DNA of 64,000 bases from Bacteroides fragilis (GTDB taxonomy: Bacteria; Bacteroidota; Bacteroidia; Bacteroidales; DTGW01). The position numbers and the translations under genes are program-made. Below, one piece after another: positions 63,527-64,000 of the stretch; positions within the stretch are counted from its first letter, which is position 1, and every line of letters begins with the position of its first letter. The notes under the pieces are model-generated. The model was given only the letters and a program-made list of their open reading frames with translations, was not told where the DNA came from and did not search any database. The stretch is from assembly GCA_945889005.1 (NCBI GenBank), contig CAMDBI010000001.1, positions 122,478 to 186,477 of the forward strand, read 5' to 3'.

Positions 63527-63534
63527 TAAATTTG
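63527..63534 (+). promoter_or_regulatory. -7 box of tRNA-Cys
   Basis: TAAATTTG matches TAnnTTTG, 13 bases before the mature tRNA 5' end; ATTG at 63501-63504 is a loose -33. Confidence 0.45.
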
Positions 63535-63547
63535 CATTTCCAAATAT

Positions 63548-63618
63548 GGTCGGTTGACCGAGTGGTTAGGTAGCGGTCTGCAAAACCGTCTACGGCGGTT
63601 CGAATCCGCCACCGACCT
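63548..63618 (+). tRNA. tRNA-Cys (anticodon GCA)
   Basis: Acceptor stem GGTCGGT (63548-63554) pairs with ACCGACC (63611-63617), with discriminator T at 63618 as expected for tRNA-Cys. The anticodon stem GCGGT/ACCGT encloses the 7-base loop CTGCAAA, giving anticodon GCA. The T-arm GGCGGTTCGAATCCGCC is perfect. CCA is not encoded. Confidence 0.95.
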
Positions 63619-63629
63619 CTGATAGCGTG

Positions 63630-63660
63630 AAAGGATTGGAAGAAATATTCCAATCTTTTC
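63630..63660 (+). terminator. Terminator after tRNA-Cys
   Basis: AAAGGATTGGAA (63630-63641) pairs with TTCCAATCTTTT (63648-63659), one G-T pair, with a short loop of six. A T-rich tail is weak (TCATTATTAATTTTT). Confidence 0.7.
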
Positions 63661-64000
63661 ATTATTAATTTTTGGTAGTGTTTTTGCAAAGAGCAAAGAC
63701 TCATCTTCGAAGTCAGCTACTGTGCATTGCCCAAACGTTGTGCATTATGCCGTCATTCATTTAACTATTTGTTAATTTGATATATAAAAAAAGTATAAGT
63801 CAGACTATCGATTCGATTTGTTATTAGGATTTTTTATCTGTAAGCATTTTGATTTATACCTAAATTGAGCGATTAAAATATAAGTGGAGGCTTTTTGTTC
63901 GGCTCGTTTAATTAAAAAGTCATTTTGTTAGACAAGAAGATGCGAATTGATCTCAATAGTTCTTTTTTGGGGGCCAATATTGTTGTCATAACTGGTTTTT
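63661..64000. other. 340-base tail without a supported gene
   Basis: AT-rich, no RNA gene seen. A plus-strand frame opens at the ATG 63940-63942 (MRIDLNSSFLGANIVVITGF) and runs to the window edge; it could be the start of a gene but 20 codons are too few to support one. Confidence 0.4.

Noticed and set aside
63940..64000. Open frame at the window end
   Set aside because: Only 20 codons are visible, with no family resemblance.

Overview
The window is a chromosomal segment of a low-GC member of the Bacteroidota, probably Bacteroidales-like. Support comes from FecI/FecR-type ECF sigma and anti-sigma genes, TonB-dependent receptors with carboxypeptidase-regulatory-like N-termini, DUF4249, DUF5723, DUF4834 and DUF3843-type proteins, ribosomal protein S16 with a long C-terminal tail, and promoter-like TAnnTTTG (-7) boxes in place of sigma-70 -10 boxes. 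The naming is from memory of families; no search was run.

Layout. 1-3075: the end of a PfkB sugar kinase, an MgtC/DUF4010 membrane protein and nadB. 3076-10238: an AT-rich accessory islet holding a 'mobile mystery protein' A/B pair (HTH plus Fic), then an ECF sigma factor, FecR, a TonB receptor and a GIN-domain lipoprotein. It ends in a second, diverged copy of the last 27 homologous codons of nadB, so the islet is bracketed by a direct repeat of the nadB 3' end. 10248-24862: housekeeping genes (LOG family, trxA, dnaE, rpsP-rimM, DEAD helicase, argH, a Psd-like protein, cdsA, ftsH, rsfS, birA). 24905-31244: a HAMP/GAF membrane sensor, a 169-bp MITE-like element, then an AraC-type regulator, TonB receptor and DUF4249 lipoprotein. 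31354-42145: a minus-strand block with the three-part transhydrogenase, gnd, a TPR lipoprotein, dut, a Wzx-like flippase, two lipoproteins and ung. 42327-48298: a four-gene envelope cluster. 48302-51559: an MlaEF-like ABC pair, manC, and a vapD remnant behind a small intact gene. 51570-56495: a phosphate locus (porin-pstSCAB). 56672-63618: DUF3843-like gene, tcdA, lgt, a CDF exporter, a CWC zinc-ribbon-like protein, kup and tRNA-Cys.

How it fits together. Most of the segment is core metabolism and envelope biogenesis. The accessory signals are concentrated in the nadB islet and in several families of short palindromic intergenic repeats. The most unusual observations are: the nadB 3'-end duplication, whose differences are almost all synonymous; the Fic protein with a Gly-to-Glu change in its active-site loop beside an HTH partner carrying a TxxxE motif; the phosphatidylserine-decarboxylase homologue that keeps its pyruvoyl serine but has lost the Asp and His of the self-cleavage triad; and a vapD with two frame disruptions. 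I found no CRISPR array, prophage, transposase or rRNA operon.
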